The notes beneath the pieces are model-generated. The model was not told the origin of the DNA and did no database searches. It saw nothing but the letters and a program-made list of their open reading frames with translations. Positions 11,569 through 21,944 of a stretch of 64,000 nt of DNA are shown in pieces. The position numbers and the translations under genes are program-made. This DNA is from Ischnura elegans (taxonomy: Eukaryota > Arthropoda > Insecta > Odonata > Coenagrionidae): contig NC_060257.1 in the NCBI RefSeq assembly GCF_921293095.1, forward strand, positions 94,539,449 to 94,603,448. Direction: 5' to 3'. Each line of letters begins with the position of its first letter. The stretch's first letter is position 1.

Positions 11569-12725
11569 CGAAATGCTTAATGAACTGTACACGGAAATCG
11601 TCGCTAAAACAAAGAATGAAAGCACTGACGTCTCATGGAAATCCTTCTTAGAAATTCTACGCCAACGGATCACGGGGATCTACGATACATTCCGCTAAAA
11701 CTGAAATGTAATAGAGAAGAATCTCGAAGTTACAGCAACGATGTTAGGAGACACCATAGGAAATAGAAAAAACTGTACAGCATGCTAAAAAGTTCGTTTC
11801 GTTTTGTGAAAGATCGAAGGAACTTCAAAAAATAGAAAGTAACGCTTCACAGCGCTCAAAAATCAATAAATAAATGAGATGCGCCCTGCGAAATTTCAAG
11901 AAAAAGTACTGACGAGAATGAAAATCCGATATCTTTACAGTCATATGCGAGAGAGCTTCAAGGAAGATCTTCAGCCGTGGATTGTTATTTGATAAATATG
12001 GTTAACTTTTCACCAAAAATATTGGCTAAGCTAACACGTTGAATTGTCACTTTGAAAAAGTATACACTACAGACGGTACTAAACGTAATATACACATTCC
12101 ATTCACAGAAGAACGGTTGGAAGAAATCACTATTCAACACGATGGCATAAATAAACAGCTACAATCGATAAACATACCAAATCTCTGGGTCGGAAGGGAA
12201 TACCCGCGCGTGTCCTCAAGGAGTTAGCTCCAAAGATAGCACCTTACTTAGAGACAGCATTCAAGTAGTCACTATGTGAAAAAACATTGCCACAAGACAG
12301 GAAAATTGTAAGCTTTACACTGATATTCAAAAAGGGAAACATACGTGAGCAAAGGAACTACCTACCAGTTTCATTTACGTAGATAATAGGCAAGGTACTC
12401 GAACATATCGACGTTAGTAATATCATGACTTTCCTGAACAGTCGCACTGAACTTCCTCCATGACTGTCAGCACGGCTTCCTTGAGGTAGATCATGCGAAA
12501 CTTAGCTCGCGTCTTTCTTCACGACCTTCTCAGATCTTTTTCATCGAAAAGACAAATTGGCGCATTATTTCTAAATTCAAGGAAATCCTTTGATACCTTT
12601 CCTCACAACAAACTTTTATGCAAATTACAGCCACGGGGATTAAACATAACATTGGTAAACTGGATACACGACTTTCTTAAAGATCGTAAAAAAAGTATTT
12701 CTTGACGGAATTAGCTCTGATGCAT
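11569..12725 (+). pseudogene. CR1/L2-like LINE ORF2, heavily decayed
   Basis: In broken frames the translation follows the linker and RT of a CR1-like ORF2. First come a region rich in K and R, then TTDGTKRNIHIPF, then LAPKIAPYLE, LCEKTLPQDRKI, IFKKGN, NYLPVSFT, IIGKVLEHI, RSCE-like sequence, FDTFPHNKLLCKL and LVNWIHDFLKDRKK. These match RT motifs up to the region just before the catalytic YADD, which is not present. There are more than five stops and frameshifts. The 5' side abuts the DDE transposon and the 3' side fades near 12,725. Confidence 0.7.
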
Positions 12726-13220
12726 AATATTTCTAACCCTGCCGCGTGAACGGCGGTGAAATATACAAGAAATGCCATGAGAAAAAATTACCCTGGACCG
12801 GGAATCAAACCACGGACCTTTGGCCTAACACCTAGTACCATGAGCCTCGGTATAATTGCCATGGGAATTAAAGAACCTCGATAGCGTAGTGGCCTGCTTA
12901 CATGCTTTGTTTGGTACCTGCATGAAGAAAGCGTTACACAGATGTTAAACGAATTAGGATGGGAGCAACTACAGTCCTGTAGGCTGCGCGCTATGCTTAG
13001 GTTGTCGGATCAAGTGAGAATAGATATCTTTCAGATGGACACGGAGAACATCACATAAGAACCCCAATATATATTATGTCCAGGTCTGGTAGAAACGATT
13101 AATTAAGAGAGATATTTTGCGAACGGATTGGCATGGGAATTCGTTTTCCCCGAGCAGCATAAGAGACTTTTGTAAATCATACCTAGGCGTAATTTTCTTT
13201 TTTGTTAACGGCTGGTGTCC
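12726..13220. other. Possible tRNA-derived SINE pieces
   Basis: Around 12,800-12,830 the minus strand reads a B-box-like GGTTTGATTCCCGG. At 12,880-12,905 the plus strand reads an A-box-like TAGCGTAGTGGCC. The two face each other, so this is at best two broken SINE fragments or a rearranged one. Nothing else is recognised up to the CA repeat. Confidence 0.3.
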
Positions 13221-13221
13221 T

Positions 13222-13240
13222 AACACACACACACACACAC
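13222..13240. repeat. (CA)n microsatellite
   Basis: About 19 bases of uninterrupted AC/CA dinucleotide at the start of the LINE 5' region. Confidence 0.95.
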
Positions 13241-13479
13241 TCACTTTTAAGACTTTGTGGAGAGCGGACGTTGTTTTTGCTGAGCTCCTCGCCGTTGCTG
13301 GTCTGTGTTTGCTTCAGAGGTCTTCTTCGCCGATTCCTGCGGTGAGATCTCTACATACTACCACTTAGTTAAACTACCTTCCTATTCCTGATTTGGGTTA
13401 ACTTTTATTCAGTTTTTACCTCTTTATTTTTTATTTATTTTTGTTATTTCTTGGTCAGTTGTATACCGTTTTGTCTTGA

Positions 13480-14853
13480 TTGTACGCACGTGGTCTACAC
13501 CCTCATCCCCTTGGTGATTTCTCGCTCCCCCTTGGCGTCACCGGTGATGGCCTTGGAGGTGCTTGTGGGGGGGGGGGGGCTCTCCCCTCCCCACCGCCCT
13601 CCACCCCCTCCCCTCCTTCCCGCGAAATTGCGGAAGGATCCCCAAGTACTTCACTTTCTCGTGCGTTATCTTTCGAACATTTAAATAAGGCGAATTCTAA
13701 TGAAGTTGTCTCTAACTATTCCGAAAAACCAACTATTCTCAACTAGGAGAGTAGCTGGTAATTTGAAATTGACCCCATCGCCGCTGAGCACTCTCGTGAT
13801 GTTCGTTCAAGCGCAGAGCGCGCTCCACGTCGTCTAACTAGCTATGCTTCTGTTGCCAATGGTAACGCCAACTTGGAAATGACTTCCAATTATCCAGCCG
13901 AACCAAATCCTTTGCTGTCATCCAAATATTCGAGGCGTCCTCAACTGAGCTATGCGCTGCCGCCGCGGGAAATCACACCTCTGACTTATACTCCTTCCAA
14001 GAAGATAGGAATAATTTTTCAGAGCATCGAAAACACCAATTTGCATGACTATGTATTGTTTAACTTAATTAGTGGTGGCACGAATATTTCTCGAGTCAAA
14101 AATTTCTTACCAGACTTAGTCCTTTTGAACATAAATGGCTCATTTCAGAGAATTTATCTTACCTTTGAAGAACCAAAATGCTACAAGTGCAAGGAAGAAG
14201 GACATGTTGCAAGATTTTGCCCGCAAGAGCATTGTGAAGAGGCGCAATTAAAAAATGCCTCTGACGAAGGCCTTGTTGATTACTCTAGCGTCACTGAAAA
14301 TAATATTACCTCTGAGCCAAGTAAGGATGTGCATGAACCGCCCCCTACACCCCTGCCCCTCAACGCTTCGGCAGAAGGTGAAGCGACCGCTCAACATGCC
14401 CCCACTCCACTCACTCTTCCGCCTCAATCCATCGATGCTGATGACTCGATTTCAAGTAATGCTGAGCCTCAACTGACCGCCCTCGATCCCGGCCCGTCAA
14501 AATCTGTTTCCCACCCCCCTCCAAACCCTCCTACCCCTCACTCCATGACTGCAGCTGTGTCCCACCCTCTCCTCCTCGCCACCGAATTGCCAAGAAGAAG
14601 CGTCTCATCATGCATCCACGGACTCACTGCGCGACTCCAACAACCAAACCGAAAAGTTTTAACTAGAGGCAATAATGTATTTTCATATCAACTATACGGA
14701 GGTTTTCCATTAGATAAAAAGACCAATCATGGCATTAAGATTGCCATTTATCTAACGAATCTCGCAAAATCTGAATTATGTGGGAGAGTGACTTTGTATT
14801 TTAAAAGGAAAATCAACAACGCTAATTACTGGGATACTGTTCCAAAAGTTTAA
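13480..14853 (+). pseudogene. Non-LTR retrotransposon ORF1 (gag-like, CCHC knuckle)
   Basis: One reading frame runs from about 13,480 to the TAA at 14,851-14,853, with in-frame stops at 13,744-13,746 and 13,759-13,761. The sequence between and after the stops still reads as coding (SRALSFEHLNKANSNE before; AERAPRRLTSYASVANG after), so these are late mutations. A zinc knuckle, CYKCKEEGHVARFC (CX2CX4HX4C), sits near 14,180-14,221. It is preceded by an esterase/RRM-free block with DLVLLNINGSFQRIYL and followed by a long Pro/Thr/Ser-rich tail. This is the ORF1 of a Jockey/I/L2-type LINE. ORF2 is absent. From about 14,640 the frame continues through sequence that no longer looks like gag, which suggests a junction there. 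Confidence 0.7.
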
Positions 14854-15396
14854 AAGACGAGGTTACATCGTGAAATGATGTACAATCAATTTAAAGGATC
14901 CTTCTATACATTTTGGGGTAACAAAAACGTTAAATGTCATATGTTACCATAATAGCCTTTTTACATTGCGGTATTTTAAAATGCGGTATTGACCTGGCTT
15001 TGTTGACTTATTTATTCATCTATTTATTTATTTTACCTTTTTGTTCCATTACTTTATTTTATTATTATTTCATTTATCCCTATCTTTCCCTAAAGTGCCT
15101 CACCTACCCATCCTCCATTGTGGGAATCAGGGCTCATTGCCATGTTTTTGTGTCTCACCCAGGACTGAGGGTGCTGCATGTAATTCATAGGGCGTTAACG
15201 GTGGTCGTCGAAAAGCGGTCTCTTCTCGCATGGTGGACGCACGAGTTGATCAAGGATAAGCGAGGGAGAGAAGCAGGGGTACCAACCCCTGGGGACAAAC
15301 TATCCTTTGCACGACCGTCTTATCAAAAGTCTTGACCAAAAATATGTAAAACTTTATCTTTTTCTGTAAACTTTTCTTGATTTACCGACCGATAAC
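14854..15396. other. T-rich non-coding stretch
   Basis: Mostly T/A-rich sequence with no domain in any frame. Open frames at 14,934-15,335 and elsewhere are of low complexity. It may be downstream or UTR sequence of the truncated LINE, but I cannot show this. Confidence 0.4.
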
Positions 15397-15404
15397 AATA
15401 ATAC

Positions 15405-16001
15405 TGGGGATGGTCGGATGGGGTTCCTCAAATACAAATATCCGCGGATATTGCCCTTCATCGGATTCTTCGGATCCCAATTCGCTGAATGCATCGGATC
15501 TGGATCCAAAACTTTACAGTTATGCTTCAGCGTATACATCGTCCCATAAGAGAGTTCCGATCCTACTTTCGCACGCACCGTTGCACTGCAATGCCTGTCC
15601 TACTCACGAACCATTTTGTTTAAAAGCTCTCGTAAGGATTGTGCAACAGAATTTAAGCCGCGGAAAGTTTTACGATAAAATATGACAAGAAACTTATTTT
15701 AATTTCCAAACGCAAGCGTAACAGTTCAGAACCTGAGCGTTTAAAGATTTCACCGTTTTTAAAAATAATTTGAAAGCTTATAAAAATGATATATTATCTA
15801 TAAAAATATTAAATTGTGTATGTAAATCTAAAAAGTATTCCGTTGATTGTATGTAACCATAACAATCTTGAATAATTACTTCGTCTCCTAGCAGGAATTT
15901 GAAAATGCATTTGGATCCGATAATATCCGAGATCCGGCTCCAAAAATCAAGGAACCGATCCGGATCCAGGTCCAAAAATATCCTGGATCTATCCATCCCT
16001 A
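15405..16001. mobile_element. hAT-like MITE with 8-bp TSD AATAATAC
   Basis: A perfect 8-bp direct repeat, AATAATAC, flanks the unit (15,397-15,404 and 16,002-16,009). The ends are inverted: TGGGGATGG on the left, and TAGGGATGG when the right end is read inward. The interior has repeated GGATCC/ATCCGG-type subterminal motifs on both sides. An 8-bp target with short ends and no coding capacity fits a non-autonomous hAT element. The TSD is of low complexity, so chance agreement is possible, but its position exactly at the inverted ends supports it. Confidence 0.75.
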
Positions 16002-16047
16002 AATAATACTAATAACAATAATGAAAACACACACACACACACCTATT

Positions 16048-16278
16048 CAATGGCGGATCCAGGATTTTTTCTGGTGAGGGCACCAGGGTCTGACAGTCAA
16101 ACGGTCTTCTCATATTTGGGATTAAAACTACATGCAACAATTACTCCATCAGATATGCAAGTAATTTTAATATAAAAGTTATTATTATGTAAGCATTTAA
16201 GCGATGTTTGTATTAAAAATCTCCCCTATTTTATAAGCGTCTGACATGTCCCCGTGCCCCCTCCCAAATTCGCCAACG
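16048..16278. mobile_element. hAT-like MITE with 8-bp TSD CACCTATT
   Basis: A perfect 8-bp duplication, CACCTATT, lies at 16,040-16,047 and 16,279-16,286. The ends read CAATGGCGGATCCAGG on the left and, inverted, CGTTGGCGAA on the right. The 231-bp unit has no ORF. Its left 80 bp (GGATCCAGGA ... TGACAG-CAAACGGT-TTCT-ATATTTG) are shared with the unit at 38,845-39,131, so both belong to one family. A CA repeat directly precedes the left TSD. Confidence 0.85.
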
Positions 16279-16286
16279 CACCTATT

Positions 16287-17068
16287 GAGCCGGCCCGCGG
16301 GATAGAATGTGCGGGAAGTAAATCTCAAGCAAATCATTGATAATATCAGCTCGTGCGACTAATACTACACATTCTCTATTTTGTTTAATCTAGGTGACAC
16401 GATTTTCTCTGGGTCCAGGATTGCCTTCACGTTGAATTCTAAAAGAGCCTCTTGACAAGTATTGATTTTTTATTTACAGCCTCGAGTTAAAACTTGCTTC
16501 ATTTGAGGAAGTTTGAATGACTATATTCTGTAAAAATTGGAGAAAAAAGCGCGAGAGTTGAAAGGTTGCTTTAATTACGAGGATGTGCTGAAGGATGATT
16601 AACTCCACTCCAGTGAGAACTAATGAGAAATAAGCCCTCAATATCTGCGCGTAGCCAAACCTTTTTTTCCATCTCTCGATGGGTGAAAGGTATGATCTCG
16701 ATGTAAAAGCCTAGAGATCTAGCGCTACTGGAAGACTTAACTTCGCTTTTGATTGCATCTGTTATCAGGAGTCAAGTGACTGCTATTTTTATTTCATGCT
16801 TGGGAAATAACCGCGAAATAGCCAGCATTCTAATCTTGCCTGTGCTCTCGAAGTTCGCCGATTTCAAATCGGAGAAAGCATCTACCTCGACCGGAATATT
16901 GGAAACTATGAATTCGTCATGAAGCAAATAATTTCATCAATGGAATAAATGTAAACACTGATGTCAATGATTGAAATCCCTCGAAAAATAATTCCGAAAA
17001 AACAGAATTGAATGTGTATTTTGATTCACTACTATACACTTACTTTTACTATTCCGAGCAATATTGGG
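16287..17068. other. Intergenic sequence with no recognised gene
   Basis: No coding, repeat or RNA signal recognised in either strand. Confidence 0.4.
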
Positions 17069-17614
17069 CTACTTGATACTCCGAGCAGTGCTCGTGTATG
17101 TCTCAACACTTGCAGTTTTCCTACACTCGTCTATCCACAAAAAAACTGAGAAAACCCCCATTTTTCTCTGCCAGACTTTTCTGTAGAAAAGCCTACGAAT
17201 GTGCGCCACTATTCCCATTCTATTGACACAGAAACGCGTCAAAATAGTGGGAATTATTTCATTTAAGTGCCGCCCTTTGTCCAAAGAGTCATTAAGGCAG
17301 GGGCTATGTTTCATTTTGGAGATAGATCGACAACGGGACGAATAGAAGTTGATTTCTTCCTTACAGACATGATGATGAGGCAAAAAATGACCAGGGTAAC
17401 TAAACCCTTCTGGTAACTCCTCAATGACCCTCTCTTTCATCCGCTCACTCGAAGTCTTCCAGTAATCAATGTAATGAACTTCTGACTTCAACTTTTTTAT
17501 CGTTGTAAGAAGCCTTTTCAACAGGGATGGCCAGTGTATCGTTTCGATCCGGTGGGAAACGAAAATACGAGATCTAGGTTTAGTTTCGTTCCGGCACGAA
17601 ATTATAATCACCAA
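17069..17614 (-). pseudogene. BEL/Pao-like LTR retrotransposon RT fragment
   Basis: A 181-codon minus-strand frame follows the start of a BEL/Pao RT. FSYPGHFLPHHHV corresponds to the family's YLPHHPV block. Next come CLNDSLDKGRHLNEIIPTIL (SLND-L-GPDL-L-VLLRF), IVAHIRRLFYRKV (AI-ADI-KMF-QV) and FLWIDE (RFLW). The residues between have drifted, and the catalytic DD is not reached. No LTRs or other pol domains are nearby. The assignment rests on the order of these blocks, and the fragment is certainly inactive. Confidence 0.55.
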
Positions 17615-18959
17615 GGAGTATAGTTACGACCCGAAGCGAAACTTTACTCCCGGGAACGAAATTAAATTAATCGAAACTCCGCTGCTCATTGTTAAGTTTC
17701 GATCCCAGAAGTTAAGAGTGGAGGGGGGAAAAGAGGGAGCAGTTTCGGCCCATTCATGACTGACTGCAGTGAGAAAGATGGGTTAAAAGATTGTCCTCTA
17801 CAATCGAATTATTTTAGCCGTACTTCCATGGTACTAAACTCTGTTCGTTTAATCTTTGCGGGCTGCTGGTGTGGCTAAAGCGAGTGGAGGTGAGGGGAGG
17901 GAAAGTTTCTCGACACGTTACTCTCCCTTTGCCAATCAGCAGACAGCAAGCGTGGCCTGATTCTTCGGAAATTCAGTCGCTATCAGGCCTCCGTCGTGTT
18001 AACATCGTGAATCTCCTCGTGGAGCAGTGTTGCCAAACCACACGCGTTCTCCTTGTATGTCTTTAACCCTTTCGTGACTGTGCGTGACTCCAAATTATGA
18101 TAATGTTGTCTATTTTTTATTTTCTATTCTATCCCTTTGATATTTTCTGTGTTTAGCTCAACCTCTTTGTCGTTATATAGGCGACGAATGAATTTTCTAC
18201 ATTTAAACTGTTTTTGAAAACTTAAATTTTTATTGGTGTGGTAACAGAGTTGCCCCGCACAACTGTTGGCGGGAAGTAAAAAAAACTTATTCGTTACATG
18301 AGTGTAGGAATAAAAGTTGAATGTAGTACATTTTATTATATTATTACATTAATAACGCCAATATTCTAAATGACGGCACGTTATCTACTCGTTTTTTCAT
18401 AGCATGTTAGTCAATGCAAAGTTACGAGCAAAATATGAAAGAATCCTGCCATTTCGCACAAAATCAATTTAAAAACCTAATTATAGCCTACAATGTATTT
18501 ATAAATTATACAAAACAAGATATTATATCATTTACAAAAGAGCCATGGGGTTGAATTACAGAATGCAAGATATAATTAATGAATTATAGATGGGGTACCC
18601 CACACAGTCGTTTGCGTTAGTATCCTAGGCTCACAGTCAATCACGGAATGACTTTCACCACCGGTGCCGCATTCAGCGTGGTAGCTGACAATGTCATAGG
18701 CTTCTGTCCCTTGATACCTTCTAAATGAGTACGTAGGCATATTGTCTCGGCGCCGGGTCAAAATACCCGTGGCCTCCCATACCTAACTCACACGCTTTCA
18801 GTGACAAACTAGGGCGGCAATGCACATTGGTAACTTTAATTAAGTTCGTTCCTACCCTTTCTGTCGCTACTACCCCGATGGCTCCGAGAGATCACGCACT
18901 CTCACGAAATCTCACCCGCAAACAAAAAGTGAACATATTTTAATAATATAAGGTGGGAC
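17615..18959. other. Intergenic sequence with no recognised gene
   Basis: No domain found. The stretch 17,530-17,760 is rich in CGAAAC/CGAAAT motifs and begins with CAGGGATGGCCAG at about 17,521, which looks like a hAT end, but no matching right end or target duplication was found. Confidence 0.4.
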
Positions 18960-18972
18960 GCTCAATCGTGAT

Positions 18973-19128
18973 TGTGGAAGGCTAGACGGGATTTCCACCG
19001 GGTCAGGTTCTCCAACTCCATCTCGCCCATCGAAACGTCGGCCGAGATGGAGTTGGAGAACCTGACCCGGAGGGAATCCCGTGTAGCCTTCCACAATTCT
19101 ATACGCCGGGAAAGCCTACGATCATTCT
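18973..19128 (-). mobile_element. Leader-plus-hairpin insertion, copy A
   Basis: A 156-bp insertion is bounded by a perfect 13-bp direct repeat GCTCAATCGTGAT (18,960-18,972 and 19,129-19,141). On the minus strand it has a leader of about 31 nt containing TAGGCTTTCCCGGCG, then a stem-loop with about 53-bp arms (19,046-19,097 pairing with 18,973-19,025) that abuts the other direct repeat. It carries no ORF. Architecture and leader are shared with the insertions at 50,004 and 59,307. Confidence 0.85.
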
Positions 19129-19141
19129 GCTCAATCGTGAT

Positions 19142-19702
19142 GTCTTATCAATTTGTACAAAAAGGTGTGTAACAGCTGCCTGGTAGCCATGTAGAGTTTT
19201 TTTATATGAACGCGAAAAAATAGAGTTTATTGATACTTCTCACGAATAAATTTCACCATTGATAGAAGTAATTCTACACTATTATATATTCAAAAGTAAT
19301 TATGAAAGCTATGTAGCGTCGGTCGCGCCGAATGAAGGTCTTAGTGATTGCACGTACATGTTTATTTAGGCTATACTTAGCACAAGACGTGAGTGGCAAC
19401 TCATATAATCGCCCTGCAGAATCCTCTCGAAAGCCACACCAGCATTCTAGAGAACAATCTTTAAGTTTCATGTTAGAACCGCAAAAATATTTACCGGCAC
19501 CCGGACTCGTATGCATTCGGAGTTTACACTATATATTTAATGGAGAGCTGTTCCATTGAAGAAGAAGATCGTATCGAAAGTGATAAAGATGGTGAAGAAC
19601 TGGACGGACACAAAGTTGATTTAGCTTTGGAAGTCGATATTCATGATGAATATTCAGGCATTGGCACTGATTCCTCGTGCTCACTATATGGCCTAAGCCA
19701 AT
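19142..19702. other. Intergenic sequence with no recognised gene
   Basis: Short open frames only (for example 19,540-19,734, rich in acidic residues). None has a domain, and the frames overlap the edge of the following MITE. Confidence 0.4.
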
Positions 19703-20438
19703 GGGGAACATGCAAATTTTTTTCAAAGTACTAGAATGAGAAGATCCCTATCTCAAATATACTCACCGAAAATTTCGCGGATGAATAATGTTTTTTAGCT
19801 GAGTTATGAGTCTTTGAAAATTAATCTTCATCGGCTGCTTGAAAACACGACGTCACCGGAGCGTGACGTCACGGCACGGAATCCACTGATGACAGACTGA
19901 GGAAGTGGATAGGAAATCGGTCTATGCAGGGGCTCAAACGCAATTATGGCGAAAATAATTGCTGTTTTAACGTCAAACAGCAGGTTGTGAATATGTTGGA
20001 TTGCCAAGGCGTTATTGAAACAAATGAAGGGGATTGTTTGGTGAGATTTGGAAGCAATCGCTATTTTTCAGAAAATCGGCCACCATATGGAAGTCGACCA
20101 AAAGTAAACTGTCGTATTGTACTTTCCTAAATCCCTATTAAGTCAACTTGTCCTTTTAGGAACTACTACAAAGCTTGTCGATGATTTTTACTTCTATATA
20201 ATGCAATCAAGAGTCTGCCCTTCTACTCTCTTAACGATGTGAATGGTGTACCGTGCGATGACGTCAGAGGGCGTTTCAGGTCACGTGACATCAAGCGATA
20301 TTCAATCACTTTTAATAAGCATTTAATGTCGTTTGTGTAGTGCTAGGAGAGTTTTTGCTTATATATTTGGAATCGTGAGAAAATTGTCTATTCAATAAGA
20401 CTTACTAGGAAGATGAACAAATTTCATGCATGTTCCCC
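19703..20438. mobile_element. 736-bp MITE with GGGGAACATGCA ends
   Basis: The left end is GGGGAACATGCAAATTT and the right end, read inward, is GGGGAACATGCATGAAATTT. AT lies directly outside both ends. Subterminal GACGTCA motifs occur on both sides (near 19,850-19,880 and 20,258). No coding capacity is evident; a 68-codon frame at 19,924 has no domain. The ends match those of the 7.3-kb insertion at 55,636-62,970 (GRGGAACTTGCATG), which makes this its probable non-autonomous relative. Confidence 0.75.
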
Positions 20439-20440
20439 AT

Positions 20441-20840
20441 TGATGATGTCTGTTAAAGAATGTGGCATTACGGGCCAACGGTGTGCGGCCCATAAGGCAA
20501 GGCAAGTCACAAAGCAGTAATAAATGGAGCACAATGCATGTGCAAATCGCTAAGAAATCCCTCGTCATCCGAATCCCTCCGTAAGGGAGGGCTCACAAGG
20601 CCAATGATTAGCTGCAAAACTCGTTGGCATTCTGCTGCTGACATGTTCGAGTCCCTTTAGGTCTCTGGACACCTATTTAGGTAAAGACGTTTCTGAAAAG
20701 TAGGTGAAATTACTAAGCTAAAAGTTTCAACAATATGGCAGTAAAGTCGTTTATTTTTTTATTATGAGCATTTAAAATACCTCTTACAAGCCATCAAAGA
20801 AAAACGTAATTCTTCGTTAAAACTTTTTCGGGTGCTCGTC
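20441..20840. other. Spacer between MITE and foldback
   Basis: No coding signal. AAAACGTAATTC at 20,801-20,812 recurs at about 21,223-21,234, just past the foldback. Confidence 0.4.
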
Positions 20841-21224
20841 TTTATGATTAAAAACTTTTGGGCTATGTCGCCGCGTCAATTCTTAGGTGGCCCCAACGTT
20901 TCCCGACCGATGCTGATAGCTTTTTCAAGGGATTATGAAGAGTTGGGAATTTAAAATCTTTTATATAGGTATCCGTGTCAGGTGGTGGGGGGAGGGGAGC
21001 GGGAGGTTGGAGGAGTGGGTTGCTGCTTGTTTTTTCTCACTACAACCCACTTCTCCAACCTCCCGCTCCCCTCCCCCCACCACCTGACACGGATGCCTAT
21101 ATAAAAGATTTTAAATTCCCAACTCTTCATAATCCCTTGAAAAAGCGACCAGCATCGCTCGGGAAACGTTAGGGCCACCCAAGAATTGACGCGGCGACAT
21201 AACTCAAAGGTTTTTAATCATAAA
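20841..21224. mobile_element. Foldback (snap-back) element
   Basis: Two arms of about 180 bp (20,841-21,021 and 21,044-21,224) pair at a constant coordinate sum of 42,065. The short loop contains TGCTTGTTTTTTCTCAC. The arms include a G/C-rich tract (GGTGGTGGGGGGAGGGG and its complement). No ORF crosses it except a mirror frame on each strand. This is a MITE or foldback element without a transposase. Confidence 0.85.
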
Positions 21225-21380
21225 AACGTAATTCGCACCACCGCCATCTTGAATGAAGTCAGCTCATACAATAGAGTTGTTCCTAACCAACTTGATCGTG
21301 CACATTATAAAAGTTTGCAGTGGTGATATTGTGGTTATTACGCCTTAATTTTCGTGTCGTAGTTATTCCTCGATATGTAG

Positions 21381-21515
21381 AAGCGTCGCTTCAAGTACTG
21401 TATTGTGCCCAAGTGCAGCAATACGACTAGAAATTCTCCAAATATATATATTTTCATACGGGCCCAAGACGTAGAACGAACATTGGTTTGGATGAGAAAG
21501 TGCCGACGGATGTGA
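21381..21515 (+). pseudogene. THAP-like zinc-finger fragment
   Basis: A 44-codon frame reads KRRFKYCIVPKCSN, then PNIYIFIRAQDVERT, then LVWMRKCRR, and ends in TGA. The C-X4-C pair, the basic aromatic start and the later V-W pattern match the first half of a THAP DNA-binding domain, which is common at the N-terminus of P-type and other DNA-transposon proteins. The second half (AVPTIF/His) is missing. A TGTAG precedes the first codon, so no start is visible. It is too short to assign to a family and may be a remnant of a transposase exon. Confidence 0.5.
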
Positions 21516-21944
21516 ATGAATGAAGAAAATGAATCCTAATATTAACACAATGTTTATCAGATTTGACATAATCCTATACTCATTTTCACCAGTGGAAAGA
21601 TTTTTCACTTGCTGGCTTTATCCCCGCATAGCACATTCAAAATTTATACCGTATAAAAGTTGCATAATGGTTTCGTAAAATATGCAAATAAATTTTCGCC
21701 GTTTATGTACATAATATTCGGATAATTTGCGAATAATATGCAAATATTATGCCATCGAAAACTTTAAATAATATTTACATAATATGTATATTATTCCGCT
21801 GTTAGTTACATTTTATGGATAATTTCGATTCTTGTAAGAGTCATAAGTTGAAGGCCACCCAGTAAAGTCGACATTTATTCCATGTAACAATTGTTGCATA
21901 AATAAACAGGTATAAAAGAAAATAATATATAAGTTTTAAAAAAC
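21516..21944. repeat. AT-rich repeat split by the following LINE
   Basis: A motif of about 62 bp, ATATGCAAATATTATGCC...AATATTTACATAATATGTA, at 21,736-21,797 recurs in the same orientation at 23,789-23,852, immediately past the LINE tail. The LINE therefore lies inside or next to an AT-rich repeat. No gene is seen. Confidence 0.55.

Noticed and set aside
17521..17760. Possible hAT element beginning CAGGGATGGCCAG
   Set aside because: No right end with matching inverted sequence and no 8-bp duplication could be found.
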